Shown here one piece after another: positions 1 through 8,626 of a stretch of DNA of 64,000 nt. The stretch is from NCBI GenBank assembly GCA_026995935.1, contig JALWNK010000073.1, forward strand, positions 17,726 to 81,725. Reading direction: 5' to 3'. The position numbers and the translations under genes are program-made. The first letter of the stretch is position 1. Every line of letters begins with the position of its first letter. A model generated the notes under the pieces. It was not told the origin of the DNA. It did not search any database and was given only the letters and a program-made list of their open reading frames with translations. This stretch comes from Deltaproteobacteria bacterium. GTDB lineage: Bacteria; Desulfobacterota; Dissulfuribacteria; Dissulfuribacterales; QOAL01.

Positions 1-10
1 GATAATAATA

Positions 11-1144
11 ATGAAGCCTGATGTGGACCCTTCTGGTCCTGAGGTACAAAAGCTGTTGGATTTTCTTTCCCAATTTGAAGACATTCAGACGAGGTCTTCA
101 GGTGTACGCGGTGCCCACCGTGTTGTTAATGAGATATATCTCATAGGACCAACCCACCATATCCCCTCAGAGGTCATAGAAAGAATGCCAGGAGTGGAAA
201 AGGTGGTAAGGGTTTCCAGCAAGTACCGACAGATAGGCAGACATGGTGGGCAGGTGGATGATGTTGGTTTTGTTTACAACACCGTAGAGTTCAGCCAGCA
301 AAACTTTAACTGTTTTATAGGTCCGTGTGCAGTGGATACACCGGACAATGTAGAAACCATCTTTAGAAATATGAAACGCACAGGCCTTAAGACCGCACGT
401 ATGGGTGTATACAAACCGAGAACAAGCCCCTACGATTTTCAGGGACATGGCAAGGCCTGCCTGCCGTGGCTGTTTGAGCTTGCTGGCAAGTACGATATCA
501 AGGTTATTGCCATGGAGGTGTTAAAGGAGATACACATCGAGGAAATCTACAGGGCCTTGGAGGATGCAGGAAGGCCCACCGGTGTGATGCTCCAAATCGG
601 AACAAGAAACGCCCAGAATTTTGAGCTGCTAAAGGCGGCCGGCTCTCAGCAGGAATTCCCTGTGCTGTACAAAAGGGGTATGGGGCTGAGCCTTGAAGAC
701 TCCCTGAATGCCTGCGAATACATTGCAAGTGAGGGAAACAGGAACATTGTATTTTGCCTAAGGGGTGTCCAATCCAGACTTGGCGACCCCCACAGGAACC
801 TGGTGGATTTTGCCCACGTACCTGTTGTAAAGAGGCTTACCAGGCTGCCGGTGTGCATTGATCCGACACACTCGGTGGGCAGCAAGGACAGGGCCCCGGA
901 TGGAATCTTTGACATATTTCACGTAACTGCCCAGGGACTAATAGCTGGAGCCAACATGGTGCTCACGGAATTTCACCCCCGTCCTGAGATGGCCCTCTGC
1001 GATGGCCATCAGGCCCTTACTATGCCGGAACTGGATTACTACCTGGCGGATATAGAAACGGTGAGAAGGTGCTACAAAGAACGGCTTGAGCTTGCCCAGC
1101 AGGCGCTATTTAAGAAATGGCACGCACCTGGGCAGGAGGCATAG
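11..1144 (+). CDS. Diverged DAHP synthase (AroF/type I) paralog
   Basis: A 377-residue protein of the 3-deoxy-7-phosphoheptulonate synthase family. Residues 36-75 resemble the small N-terminal domain of Thermotoga-type enzymes, and a TIM barrel follows. The metal ligands known for the family are visible as Cys106 (GPCAVD), His287 (DPTH), Glu320 and Asp331, and the PEP-binding KPRTSPY motif is kept (135-141). It departs from the canonical enzyme at several signatures: GPCAVD for GPCAVE, LRGVQS for ERGIRT, CDGHQAL for SDGPQSL. A more canonical copy lies at 59319-60332. The gene is complete but begins only 10 bases into the window, so its promoter is not seen. It leads a run with the next two genes. 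It may make DAHP or act on a related aldehyde; the family is sure, the substrate is not. Confidence 0.8.
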   Translation: MKPDVDPSGPEVQKLLDFLSQFEDIQTRSSGVRGAHRVVNEIYLIGPTHHIPSEVIERMPGVEKVVRVSSKYRQIGRHGGQVDDVGFVYNTVEFSQQNFNCFIGPCAVDTPDNVETIFRNMKRTGLKTARMGVYKPRTSPYDFQGHGKACLPWLFELAGKYDIKVIAMEVLKEIHIEEIYRALEDAGRPTGVMLQIGTRNAQNFELLKAAGSQQEFPVLYKRGMGLSLEDSLNACEYIASEGNRNIVFCLRGVQSRLGDPHRNLVDFAHVPVVKRLTRLPVCIDPTHSVGSKDRAPDGIFDIFHVTAQGLIAGANMVLTEFHPRPEMALCDGHQALTMPELDYYLADIETVRRCYKERLELAQQALFKKWHAPGQEA

Positions 1145-1149
1145 AGGAA

Positions 1150-1869
1150 ATGAAAATTCACTACCTTATGCATGTGCCATTTGAGGGCCCTCAGGCAATA
1201 AGCACCTGGGCCAAGACCAGGGGCCATGAAGAAACTTATACCAGGCTTTACGAAAACGAATCCTTGCCGAATTCAGACGATTTTGATCTCTTAGTAATCA
1301 TGGGCGGCCCAATGGGTGTCCATGACGAAGATGAATACCCCTGGCTTAGGGATGAAAAGGCGTTAATAAAGGATACGATTGAAAAAAATGGTGCAGCCAT
1401 TGGGATTTGTCTCGGTGCACAGCTTCTGGCAGAGGCCCTGGGTGCAGGTGTACACAAGAATCTTTACAAGGAAATTGGATTTTTTCCTGTCTCTTTGACA
1501 CCCCTTGGCTGGGATTCTCCCATCTTTGGCAGGATGCCAGCAACATTTGAGGCCCTTCACTGGCATGGGGACACCTTTGACATTCCAAAGGGCGCACTCC
1601 ACATTGCTAGTTCCTCAGGTTGCGCAAACCAGGCCTTTGTTTTTGAAAACAGGATAGTGGGATTTCAATTTCACATAGAAAGCACCAGAGAGGGTCTTGA
1701 AAATCTCGTGCGGCACTGTGGCGATGAAATGCTGGAAGAAGGTGAGTATATACAAAGACCTGAAGTCGTCCTGGATGAGGTCCACGATTTCGATGCCATG
1801 AACCAGGTTCTCTTTACGTTTCTGGATGACTTTACAGAATATTTGATTTCCAAGGGTATAATCAAATAG
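1150..1869 (+). CDS. Class I glutamine amidotransferase (GMP synthase-like)
   Basis: A stand-alone class I glutaminase-fold protein of 239 residues. The triad is visible as Cys87 in GICLGAQ, His175 and Glu177 in FQFHIES. The open frame extends upstream into the preceding gene, but ATG 1150 has AGAGGAA just upstream and gives the usual N-terminus, leaving a 5-base gap. No synthetase domain is fused, so the ammonia acceptor is unknown. Relatives are generally annotated as GMP synthase-like amidotransferases, and some act as gamma-glutamyl hydrolases. Placement directly after a diverged DAHP synthase hints at a shared pathway, but nothing in the sequence proves it. Confidence 0.85.
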   Translation: MKIHYLMHVPFEGPQAISTWAKTRGHEETYTRLYENESLPNSDDFDLLVIMGGPMGVHDEDEYPWLRDEKALIKDTIEKNGAAIGICLGAQLLAEALGAGVHKNLYKEIGFFPVSLTPLGWDSPIFGRMPATFEALHWHGDTFDIPKGALHIASSSGCANQAFVFENRIVGFQFHIESTREGLENLVRHCGDEMLEEGEYIQRPEVVLDEVHDFDAMNQVLFTFLDDFTEYLISKGIIK

Positions 1870-2376
1870 ATGGCTGCCTTTCTCGAAGACAGGGTGGAAG
1901 AGCTGCTTGCAAAGGGCTACACCAAGGAGAAGATAAGAAATCTTTTAAAAAAGGATGATAAAGACGGGGAGCTGGATTTTTATCTGAAGAACATCTCCTA
2001 CCCCGAAGACAGGGTCAGATACCAGTTCGTAAATCTTTCCCTTTTTTTCATACTGCTTTTTATCACCATCAAGAAACTCTACTTTGCCCTGTCCTTTGGA
2101 CAGTTAAGCATAGTCATGCTGCTAGCCATGGTTGTTCCCACTGTGAATATTTACATACTTAGGGAAATCATGCGTTACAGGCGCACAGGCTATCTCTTCT
2201 GCCTGGTGCTTTCGGCCCTTTCCCTGGTAAATGCCGAGAACAGGGCATTTCCTGAAATCGTTCTCGTCCCGGCAATGGTATTTCTGTCAGGTTTTCTGTT
2301 CGCAAAGCTCTTTTGGCAATATGAGAAAAAGGACGGGAAAAATGGGAACAAAGAGGGCAGAAAGTCTCCCGCTTAA
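1870..2376 (+). CDS. Small integral membrane protein, unknown function
   Basis: A 168-residue protein that I do not recognise. A charged N-terminal stretch (1-50), predicted cytoplasmic, contains a helix-rich EELLAKGYTKEKIRNLL segment. About four hydrophobic segments follow (roughly 53-68, 76-98, 107-121, 128-148), then a Lys/Gly/Asn-rich tail. The ATG follows the stop codon of the amidotransferase gene directly, so translation is probably coupled. It converges on hpnH with only 2 bases between the stop codons. Confidence 0.7.
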   Translation: MAAFLEDRVEELLAKGYTKEKIRNLLKKDDKDGELDFYLKNISYPEDRVRYQFVNLSLFFILLFITIKKLYFALSFGQLSIVMLLAMVVPTVNIYILREIMRYRRTGYLFCLVLSALSLVNAENRAFPEIVLVPAMVFLSGFLFAKLFWQYEKKDGKNGNKEGRKSPA

Positions 2377-2378
2377 GA

Positions 2379-3398
2379 TCAAGTGGTTTTAATTCCCCTC
2401 AGTGTCACCTTAAGGGCCTTAAGGGGGTGTTTGACCGTATCCACAACGGCTGTAGGTTCGTATCCGCAGTGGACCATACAGTTTTCACACCTTGGATCCC
2501 GCCCCCTTCCGTACCGGCTCCAGTTGGTTTTTTCAATGAGTTCCCTGTAAGTGGGAACGTATCCATCGTTTAAGAGATAGCAGGGCCATTGCCAGCCAAA
2601 CATATTTCTTGTGGGGTTGCCCCAAGGGGTGCACTGATAATCCTGGTTGCCAGCAAGAAAATCAAGATAGAGGATACTGTGGTTGAATTTCCATTTCTTT
2701 TTCTTACGCCTCTGGATGTCAAAGATGCCGCGGAAAAGCTCAATTGTTGTCTGTCTTGTAAGGAAGTTGTCCTGAGCCTTTGCCTTTTCATAGCTGAATC
2801 CAGCAGAAATTGTCATGGCCTCCACATTCAGGCCGGTAACAAAGTCAAGAAATTTTTCGGCAGATTCGGGAGTCTCCCCGTAAAAAAAGGTGGTATTGGT
2901 GGTGACCCTGAAACCCTTAGAGAGCAGGAGCCTTATTGACTCCACTGCGGAATCAAAGGTGCCCTTGGCACCTACCAAGGAGTCGTGCCTTTCAGCCAGG
3001 CCGTCCAGATGGATATTGAATGTGAGATAAGAGGAAGGTGTGAAATCATCTATGCGTTTTTTGACCAAAAGTGCGTTGGTGCACAGGTAAACAAATTTTT
3101 TCCTATTGACTAGCTCTTTTACAATAAGATGTATTTCAGGATGAAGTAGGGGTTCTCCTCCGGGAATGGATACCACAGGTGCGCCGCACTCTTCCACTGC
3201 ACGGATGCATTCCTCAACGGACATCCTCTTTTTTAAAATCTCTGGAGGGTAGGCTGTCTTTCCGCACCCCTTGCAGTTGAGGTTGCAGAGAAAAAGGGGT
3301 TCTAGCATGAGGACCAGGGGGAATTTATCGTTCCCTGAAATCATCTTTCGGGTTATGTAGCCTCCCAGTCGAAGCTGCTGGATAAGGGGTATGGACAT
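2379..3398 (-). CDS. hpnH: Adenosyl-hopene transferase, radical SAM
   Basis: A 339-residue radical SAM protein matching HpnH, which joins a 5'-deoxyadenosyl radical to diploptene to give adenosylhopane, the precursor of side-chain-extended hopanoids. The cluster motif Cys38-x3-Cys42-x2-Cys45 is clear, followed by a GGEPLLHPE segment. A further Cys-containing C-terminal region (CENCMVHCGYEP) is typical of the family. It is the last gene of the minus-strand run trxA-trxB-bamD-hpnB-ispH-DUF116-hpnH. No squalene-hopene cyclase is in the window, so that step must be encoded elsewhere. Confidence 0.9.
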   Translation of the reverse strand: MSIPLIQQLRLGGYITRKMISGNDKFPLVLMLEPLFLCNLNCKGCGKTAYPPEILKKRMSVEECIRAVEECGAPVVSIPGGEPLLHPEIHLIVKELVNRKKFVYLCTNALLVKKRIDDFTPSSYLTFNIHLDGLAERHDSLVGAKGTFDSAVESIRLLLSKGFRVTTNTTFFYGETPESAEKFLDFVTGLNVEAMTISAGFSYEKAKAQDNFLTRQTTIELFRGIFDIQRRKKKKWKFNHSILYLDFLAGNQDYQCTPWGNPTRNMFGWQWPCYLLNDGYVPTYRELIEKTNWSRYGRGRDPRCENCMVHCGYEPTAVVDTVKHPLKALKVTLRGIKTT

Positions 3399-3414
3399 CT
3401 TTGCTCCTGTAACT

Positions 3415-4260
3415 TTAATCTATGGGTGGGACCGAAATTGGACTGTTATCAACGCTTTCCGGATAGAATCTCGAATCCAGAAAACGCCTTATGGCCGCCT
3501 CTAGAATATCTAGTGGGACGAGGGTATCAAGACAGGGACCGTGAGGTCTCAAATTGAGTATGCCAAAGACAGGCAGTGGGTAGGTATCCTGTATGCCGCT
3601 GGCAAGGTCCCTTTGGCATGCAACTGCAAGTATGAGCCGTGGCCTTCTTTCCACAACGATTCTTCTTGCTATGGTACCTCCAGTGGCCACGGCAAGGTGT
3701 ATGTCGTACTTGTCACTTAGTTCAAGAAGCCCTGCAATGGAACACTTGCCGCATCTTTTGCAGTTCCTCACGTTGTAGGTTAGCCTTATCTTGCACCTGC
3801 TGTTTTGGAGGCAGTGGGGCATAAGCATGAGCATCTCGTCCGGCTTATATGTTTTTGCTTCAGATAGGACCAGCTCATTGTTTACCCTTATGAAGGAGGA
3901 TCGAATCTTGTTCTTGGATATCCCAAATAGCCTTCCTATGATTATCATCACTGGAAGAAAGAGCTTTACACTGACCCCTCTCAGTTTCCTGAAAAAGGGA
4001 AGATACCTGCCAGTGGTGGCATTTAGAAGAAGCCCTATGGTTACCCACAAGACCAGGATAAGTGCTGTGCCAACAAAAATTGCTGCAACCCACTTGGCCC
4101 ATGGATGGATTGCATCAAAACCAAAATATGGTACCACCCAGAGGGAAACGAGGAAAATACATATGAAAAGGCTGGTTACGGCAACAAGTCCAAGAAAGAG
4201 TCCCTTGGAACTGGTCTCTTCAGAACCTACGGCAATTTTTATGGGTTTTGCAGAAGACAT
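3415..4260 (-). CDS. DUF116 membrane-anchored cysteine-rich protein
   Basis: A 281-residue protein of the DUF116 type. Two transmembrane segments (about 22-44 and 57-80) precede a soluble domain with a cysteine set: C150, C156, C167, C170, C173, C215 and C243. The C167-x2-C170-x2-C173 spacing suggests a metal or Fe-S site (inference). The family has no assigned function that I know of. The gene sits 16 bases upstream of hpnH and 14 bases downstream of ispH, both Fe-S enzymes of the isoprenoid/hopanoid route, so a role in that route or in its electron supply is plausible. Confidence 0.8.
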   Translation of the reverse strand: MSSAKPIKIAVGSEETSSKGLFLGLVAVTSLFICIFLVSLWVVPYFGFDAIHPWAKWVAAIFVGTALILVLWVTIGLLLNATTGRYLPFFRKLRGVSVKLFLPVMIIIGRLFGISKNKIRSSFIRVNNELVLSEAKTYKPDEMLMLMPHCLQNSRCKIRLTYNVRNCKRCGKCSIAGLLELSDKYDIHLAVATGGTIARRIVVERRPRLILAVACQRDLASGIQDTYPLPVFGILNLRPHGPCLDTLVPLDILEAAIRRFLDSRFYPESVDNSPISVPPID

Positions 4261-4274
4261 GGTCTTGAACTAGC

Positions 4275-5216
4275 CTAATTAAAATCTGGAAACCTTGGAA
4301 GTTTAAACTGCATGGTTTCCTGTTTCCCATTTTGGGGTCGAACATCTAGCTCAAAGTGTTCTCCCAACATTCTTATGATGTCCTGCACAAGGACCTCCGG
4401 GGCAGATGCACCCGCTGTTATGCCAACAACGGACTTTCCGTTAAACCAGGCCAGATCTACATGATCTGCATTATCAACCAGGTAGGCATCAAGGCCCCTT
4501 GCGCTTCCCGTTTCCCTTAGCCTGTTTGAATTTGAACTGTTCTGGGAACCAACAACCAGCAGCATATCGACTTCCTCAGCAAGTTTTCTTACTGCATCCT
4601 GCCGGCTCTGGGTGGCATAACATATGTCCTTGAGATCAGGTCCCTTTATGTTTGGAAACCTCCTGTTAAGCTCCTCTATAAGCTCGCGGGTGTCGTCTGT
4701 GCTGAGAGTGGTCTGGGTGACATAGGCCACTTTTTCAGGGTTTGCAAGCTCAAGTCTCCTTATATCCTCAATTGTAGAAACAACCACCACCTTGCCATCA
4801 ACCCTTCCAAGGGTGCCTTCTACCTCAGGATGTCCATGATGGCCAATAATAATGATTTCATGCCCGGACTTATTGTACCGCATGGCCTGATGATGCACCT
4901 TTTTTACCAGGGGACACGTGGCATCAATAACCTTGAGACCCTTGTCCTTTGCCCTTTGTTCAACAGCCGTAGAGACACCGTGGGCACTGAAAATGGTAAT
5001 GGAACCTGAGGGAATCTCATCAATATCTTCCACAAACCTGGCCCCAGCCCCAGTAAGGTTTTTTATTACGTGGGTATTATGGACTATTTCATGTAATACC
5101 CATACAGGCTCACCATAACGCTCAAGTGCCGTTTCAACTATCTTTATTGCCCTCTTTACCCCTGCACAAAAACCCCTGGGCTGTGCCAAAATGATTTTTA
5201 AGCTCTCTTTACCCAT
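4275..5216 (-). CDS. ispH: 4-hydroxy-3-methylbut-2-enyl diphosphate reductase
   Basis: IspH (LytB) carries out the last step of the MEP pathway, making IPP and DMAPP with a 4Fe-4S cluster. The three cluster cysteines are visible at about 17 (RGFCAGV), 100 (DATCPLV) and 198 (DICYATQ). The substrate-binding histidines in VHNTHV and IGHHGHPEVEG are also present. I chose the ATG at 5216, which leaves a 4-base gap to hpnB and removes 18 non-conserved residues from the longer frame. Placing ispH between hpnB and hpnH puts isoprenoid supply and hopanoid tailoring in one operon. Confidence 0.95.
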   Translation of the reverse strand: MGKESLKIILAQPRGFCAGVKRAIKIVETALERYGEPVWVLHEIVHNTHVIKNLTGAGARFVEDIDEIPSGSITIFSAHGVSTAVEQRAKDKGLKVIDATCPLVKKVHHQAMRYNKSGHEIIIIGHHGHPEVEGTLGRVDGKVVVVSTIEDIRRLELANPEKVAYVTQTTLSTDDTRELIEELNRRFPNIKGPDLKDICYATQSRQDAVRKLAEEVDMLLVVGSQNSSNSNRLRETGSARGLDAYLVDNADHVDLAWFNGKSVVGITAGASAPEVLVQDIIRMLGEHFELDVRPQNGKQETMQFKLPRFPDFN

Positions 5217-5220
5217 AATC

Positions 5221-6342
5221 TCAATCTTGTTTTCTGTAGGTCCTTCCTTTCCAGGAGGCTCCCGCACCAAAATAATATCTTATTGCCGATGACCATGTCA
5301 TGGCCATGTACATGACAGCAACCAATGGAAGGCTTAAACACAGCCAGTCTGGAAGAAAATAATACTTCAAAACAGGCCTGTATGAAATAGCCATAGCAAA
5401 AAGCGTCAAAAAAGACATGACCAAGGTCAAATAATGGCCATAAACAAGCCCAATAAACGGAACGACAAAGGCCAGGGCCATAAGGCCCGTGGTAGCTAGG
5501 AGAAGCAAGGGATTATAACCAAGCTGCACGTAAGCGGTTCTTTCAACCATCTTCCATATCTCATCAAGGCCCTTGTACTGCCTTATGCTTTTAACACAGT
5601 GGGTCAGTCCAAGAAACAGGGTTCCGCCATTTCTTTTTACCAGTCTTGCCAGGTTGCAATCGTCTATGATGCAATCCCTTATGGCGGAAAATGCTCCTGT
5701 TTGCCTTAAAAGTATCGTCTTTGTGAGGATAAAGCCCCCGGCAGCAGCTGCGACAAAATATCCTTTTTTGTTTACGAGGGAAAAGGGATAGATGAGCTTA
5801 AAAAAATAGACAAAGGCAGGAAGAAAGAGCCTCTCAACCGGGAGTTTCATGTGAAGCCAGGCCATGAGAGAAAAAAGATCTATATTATTTTTCATCATGA
5901 AGGATAGGGCGGATGAAACAACCCCCTTTTCAACTACAATATCTGCATCAAGGAGCAGAACGTAGCTTGTCTTCACCTCCCTTAATCCCTGCTCAAGGGC
6001 CCAGAGCTTTCCGCTCCACCCCTGAGGAAGAGTTGTGCCCCTTATGACCTTGCCCCTGTCTCCAAGGATATCTTGTGCGACTCTGCCTGTGCAATCGTCC
6101 GAACAGTCATCTATCACTATGATCTTGAGTGCTCCTGGCTGGCCAAGAAGAGAAGTAAGGCAGTGGTGGATTGAAGCTGCCTCATTCCTTGCAGGGATAA
6201 GAACCGTCACATCCCTGAGAAGCTTGCTTTCACGTACATCGCATGAATCAAACCGCTCCTTTGTACGCCAGGGCTGCCACGGAAGAAGTAAAATCAATAT
6301 CCACAGAAGCAGGGAGAGGAGGAGTACGCTCTCAACTACCAT
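5221..6342 (-). CDS. hpnB: Hopene-associated glycosyltransferase HpnB
   Basis: A 373-residue family 2 glycosyltransferase. An N-terminal membrane helix is followed by a GT-A domain with VLIPARNEA, IDDCSDD and the metal-binding DAD in LLLDADIVVE, then IDDCNLARLVKRNGG. About three C-terminal membrane helices complete it. This layout and its place next to hpnH match HpnB, a hopanoid-cluster glycosyltransferase of uncertain acceptor. It acts at the inner membrane. It is separated from bamD by 81 bases, the widest gap inside this operon. Confidence 0.85.
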   Translation of the reverse strand: MVVESVLLLSLLLWILILLLPWQPWRTKERFDSCDVRESKLLRDVTVLIPARNEAASIHHCLTSLLGQPGALKIIVIDDCSDDCTGRVAQDILGDRGKVIRGTTLPQGWSGKLWALEQGLREVKTSYVLLLDADIVVEKGVVSSALSFMMKNNIDLFSLMAWLHMKLPVERLFLPAFVYFFKLIYPFSLVNKKGYFVAAAAGGFILTKTILLRQTGAFSAIRDCIIDDCNLARLVKRNGGTLFLGLTHCVKSIRQYKGLDEIWKMVERTAYVQLGYNPLLLLATTGLMALAFVVPFIGLVYGHYLTLVMSFLTLFAMAISYRPVLKYYFLPDWLCLSLPLVAVMYMAMTWSSAIRYYFGAGASWKGRTYRKQD

Positions 6343-6423
6343 GATTTATTAAAGATATACTTTAAGATTAACCGTTTTGAAAAATCTGAATATTTAAGCC
6401 CAAAAGGACCAGAAATTTCAGGG

Positions 6424-7215
6424 CTAGAAGGGCCAGAGGTTTTTCCACCAGGGATGGTGATTCAATTTCTTCTCCTCTTCCTTCTTTTCTTCTGCCTTTA
6501 CGTACTCATCCAAATGTTCAGCAACGTCCTTGTACTCGGCAATCTTCATGACTGCCTTGTGATAGATGGGGGTGTCAGGATAAAGGGTGATGATATTTTC
6601 AAGCCGCTTGATGGCCTGTGGAATGTGATCAGTCCTGAAGTACCAGTGTGCAACCACATATTCGTGTTCAGCCAGAACTGCCCTGCCTTCCTTTATCCTT
6701 CTTTGTGCCTCCAGGGTGAAGGGACTGTCAGGATATCGGCTAATGAGCCTGGTATAGGTCTCAATCATCTTGTGGGTACTTGTTTGATCCCTGTCCGGGG
6801 TGTCCATCAGGTGGTAATAGCAGCTTCCTATCTGAAAAATAACGTAGGGAATCGCCTCGTTTGTGGGATGGAGATTTTCAAAGTCCTGGTAAAGGGGAAT
6901 TGCCTCCTCATAAAGGCCCTGGTAGTACTTGCAGTCGGCAAGACGAAGTTCAGCAACGGTAGCGTAAGGGCTGAAGGGGTACCTGTCCCTGATTTTTTTG
7001 AATTCCTCTTCTGCAAGAAGATACCTGCCTATTTCAAAATAGTGCATGGCCTTTGCTGTTAGCTGGGCCTCTGGAGGTACAGGCCCCTCTTCCTCCTCCT
7101 GGGGAGAAAAAATCCTCTTTAACCAGGAATCTCCAGATTTGCTTGAGCAGCCTCCCAGAAAAAGGGTTGATGAAAATAAGAGGCAGACAATCAATAAAGA
7201 AAGGATTTTTTTCAT
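6424..7215 (-). CDS. bamD: Outer membrane assembly lipoprotein BamD
   Basis: BamD is the essential TPR lipoprotein of the beta-barrel assembly machine. A signal peptide with lipobox FLGGC (Cys23) is followed by an acidic/proline linker. TPR-type repeats follow (AMHYFEIGRYLLAEEEFKKI, LADCKYYQGLYEEAIPLY). Its 263 residues fit the usual size. The start overlaps the trxB stop by 4 bases, so translation is likely coupled. The C-terminus is rich in charged residues and Trp. Confidence 0.9.
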   Translation of the reverse strand: MKKILSLLIVCLLFSSTLFLGGCSSKSGDSWLKRIFSPQEEEEGPVPPEAQLTAKAMHYFEIGRYLLAEEEFKKIRDRYPFSPYATVAELRLADCKYYQGLYEEAIPLYQDFENLHPTNEAIPYVIFQIGSCYYHLMDTPDRDQTSTHKMIETYTRLISRYPDSPFTLEAQRRIKEGRAVLAEHEYVVAHWYFRTDHIPQAIKRLENIITLYPDTPIYHKAVMKIAEYKDVAEHLDEYVKAEEKKEEEKKLNHHPWWKNLWPF

Positions 7216-8123
7216 GATAGGTCGTGTTCCACAGCGTATGCAGCAGTGGCTCCTTCCGCCACCGCAGTAACAATTTGCAACAGGGGCTTACGTCTGCAAT
7301 CTCCGGCAGCGTAGATGCCTTTCACAGAGGTGCGCATCCATTCATCCGTCTTGATAAAACCACGTTCATCGGTCTTTACCAGGTCCCTTACAAAACCAGT
7401 AACCGGTTCTATTCCGATGAATATAAAGACCCCGTCAACGGGAAGGTCTGTGACCTCGCCGCTCTTTTTGTTAAATATACGGATTGATTCCACCTGATCC
7501 TTGCCCTCTATTGCTTCAACAATAGAGTCCCAGATGAATTCTATCTTCTCATTGGAAAAGGCCCGTTCCTGAAGGATCTTTATGGCCCTCAGTTCGTCCC
7601 TGCGGTGAATAAGAAAGACCTTTTTGGCAAACTTTGTGAGGAATATCGCCTCCTGGACGGCGCTGTCACCGCCTCCCACCACGGCAACCACCTGGTCTCT
7701 GAAAAAGGGTCCGTCACAGGTTGCACAGTAGGAAACCCCGCGACCAGTAAGTTTTTCTTCCCCTTCCACCCCAAGTCTCCTGTGGGTGGCACCAGTTGCC
7801 ACTATAACCGTTTTTGAGGTAATGGTCCTATCATCGGTAAGGATCAAATTGAAATTTTCACCCTCTACCTCAATTTTCTGGACCTCTCCATTTTCAACAC
7901 CAAATCCAAATTTCTGGGCATGGGCCGAGAGCTTTTCAACCAGCTCAAAGCCTGTGATGCCCTCTGGAAATCCGGGGTAGTTTTCCACAAGGTCTGTAAT
8001 AAGGACCTGTCCCCCGGGGCTCATCTTTTCAAGGATAAAGCCTTCCAGCTTGGCACGTCCCGCGTAAATGGCGGCAGCCAAGCCAGCGGGGCCGCCGCCA
8101 ACTATTACAAGGTCATGGATCAT
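7212..8123 (-). CDS. trxB: Thioredoxin-disulfide reductase (NADPH type)
   Basis: A 303-residue flavoprotein with FAD motif GGGPAGLAAA near the N-terminus. The redox pair is Cys133-Ala-Thr-Cys136, the NADPH motif is GGGDSA, and HRRDELRA contacts the NADPH 2'-phosphate. These are the standard features of bacterial TrxB, which passes electrons from NADPH to thioredoxin. trxA ends one base before this gene starts, making a complete thioredoxin pair. Compare the paralog at 37601-38521, which lacks the NADPH motifs. Confidence 0.96.
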   Translation of the reverse strand: MIHDLVIVGGGPAGLAAAIYAGRAKLEGFILEKMSPGGQVLITDLVENYPGFPEGITGFELVEKLSAHAQKFGFGVENGEVQKIEVEGENFNLILTDDRTITSKTVIVATGATHRRLGVEGEEKLTGRGVSYCATCDGPFFRDQVVAVVGGGDSAVQEAIFLTKFAKKVFLIHRRDELRAIKILQERAFSNEKIEFIWDSIVEAIEGKDQVESIRIFNKKSGEVTDLPVDGVFIFIGIEPVTGFVRDLVKTDERGFIKTDEWMRTSVKGIYAAGDCRRKPLLQIVTAVAEGATAAYAVEHDLS

Positions 8124-8453
8124 TTAGGCAACCTTTGAAAGGGCGTTTTCTATAACGGTCTTGCCAACGGCGCCTGTTATCTGCTCTACCACGTTTCCAT
8201 CATTAAAAAGGATCAGAGTAGGTATGGCCCTTATGCCAAAACGGCCTGGAGTTGCCGGATTTTCATCGACATTCATTTTTGCAATAACCACCTTGCCATC
8301 ATACTCGTCTGCCAGCTGATCAATAACCGGAGCAATGGCCCTGCACGGCCCACACCACGCTGCCCAAAAATCGACCAACACTGGTAATTCGTTCTTAAGC
8401 ACCTTTTCATCAAAATCTGCATCGGTCACCTGGATAATCTTGTCACTGGACAT
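8124..8453 (-). CDS. trxA: Thioredoxin
   Basis: A 109-residue thioredoxin with active site WCGPC (Cys34, Cys37) and the cis-proline segment IRAIPTLILF. A good ribosome-binding site (GGAG, with about 7 bases to the ATG) precedes the start. It is the first gene of the minus-strand operon running through trxB and bamD into the hopanoid genes. A 173-base gap separates it from radA. Confidence 0.97.
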   Translation of the reverse strand: MSSDKIIQVTDADFDEKVLKNELPVLVDFWAAWCGPCRAIAPVIDQLADEYDGKVVIAKMNVDENPATPGRFGIRAIPTLILFNDGNVVEQITGAVGKTVIENALSKVA

Positions 8454-8626
8454 ATTACTTCTCCTTTTTGAAATATTTTAATGGGATATAAATTTCATGG
8501 CTATGATTTGGGGTCCCTTTTGAAAGTGAAAAGTTTAGGATAGCTTCATTTTGGTGTCAAGGAATTAAACACCTGAAATGCAGGCAGATTCAAAGATAAC
8601 GCATCCCCTGGCAGGTTTGGCAGCCA
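8454..8626. other. Intergenic gap between radA and trxA
   Basis: 173 bases between two minus-strand genes. The trxA ribosome-binding site lies at its left edge. The trxA promoter is presumably here, but I could not pick a convincing -35/-10 pair, and no strong hairpin with a T-tract was seen after radA. Confidence 0.5.

Noticed and set aside
8454..8540. Heat-shock (sigma-32) promoter for trxA
   Set aside because: A CCCAT-like element exists, but no CTTGAAA box lies at acceptable spacing.
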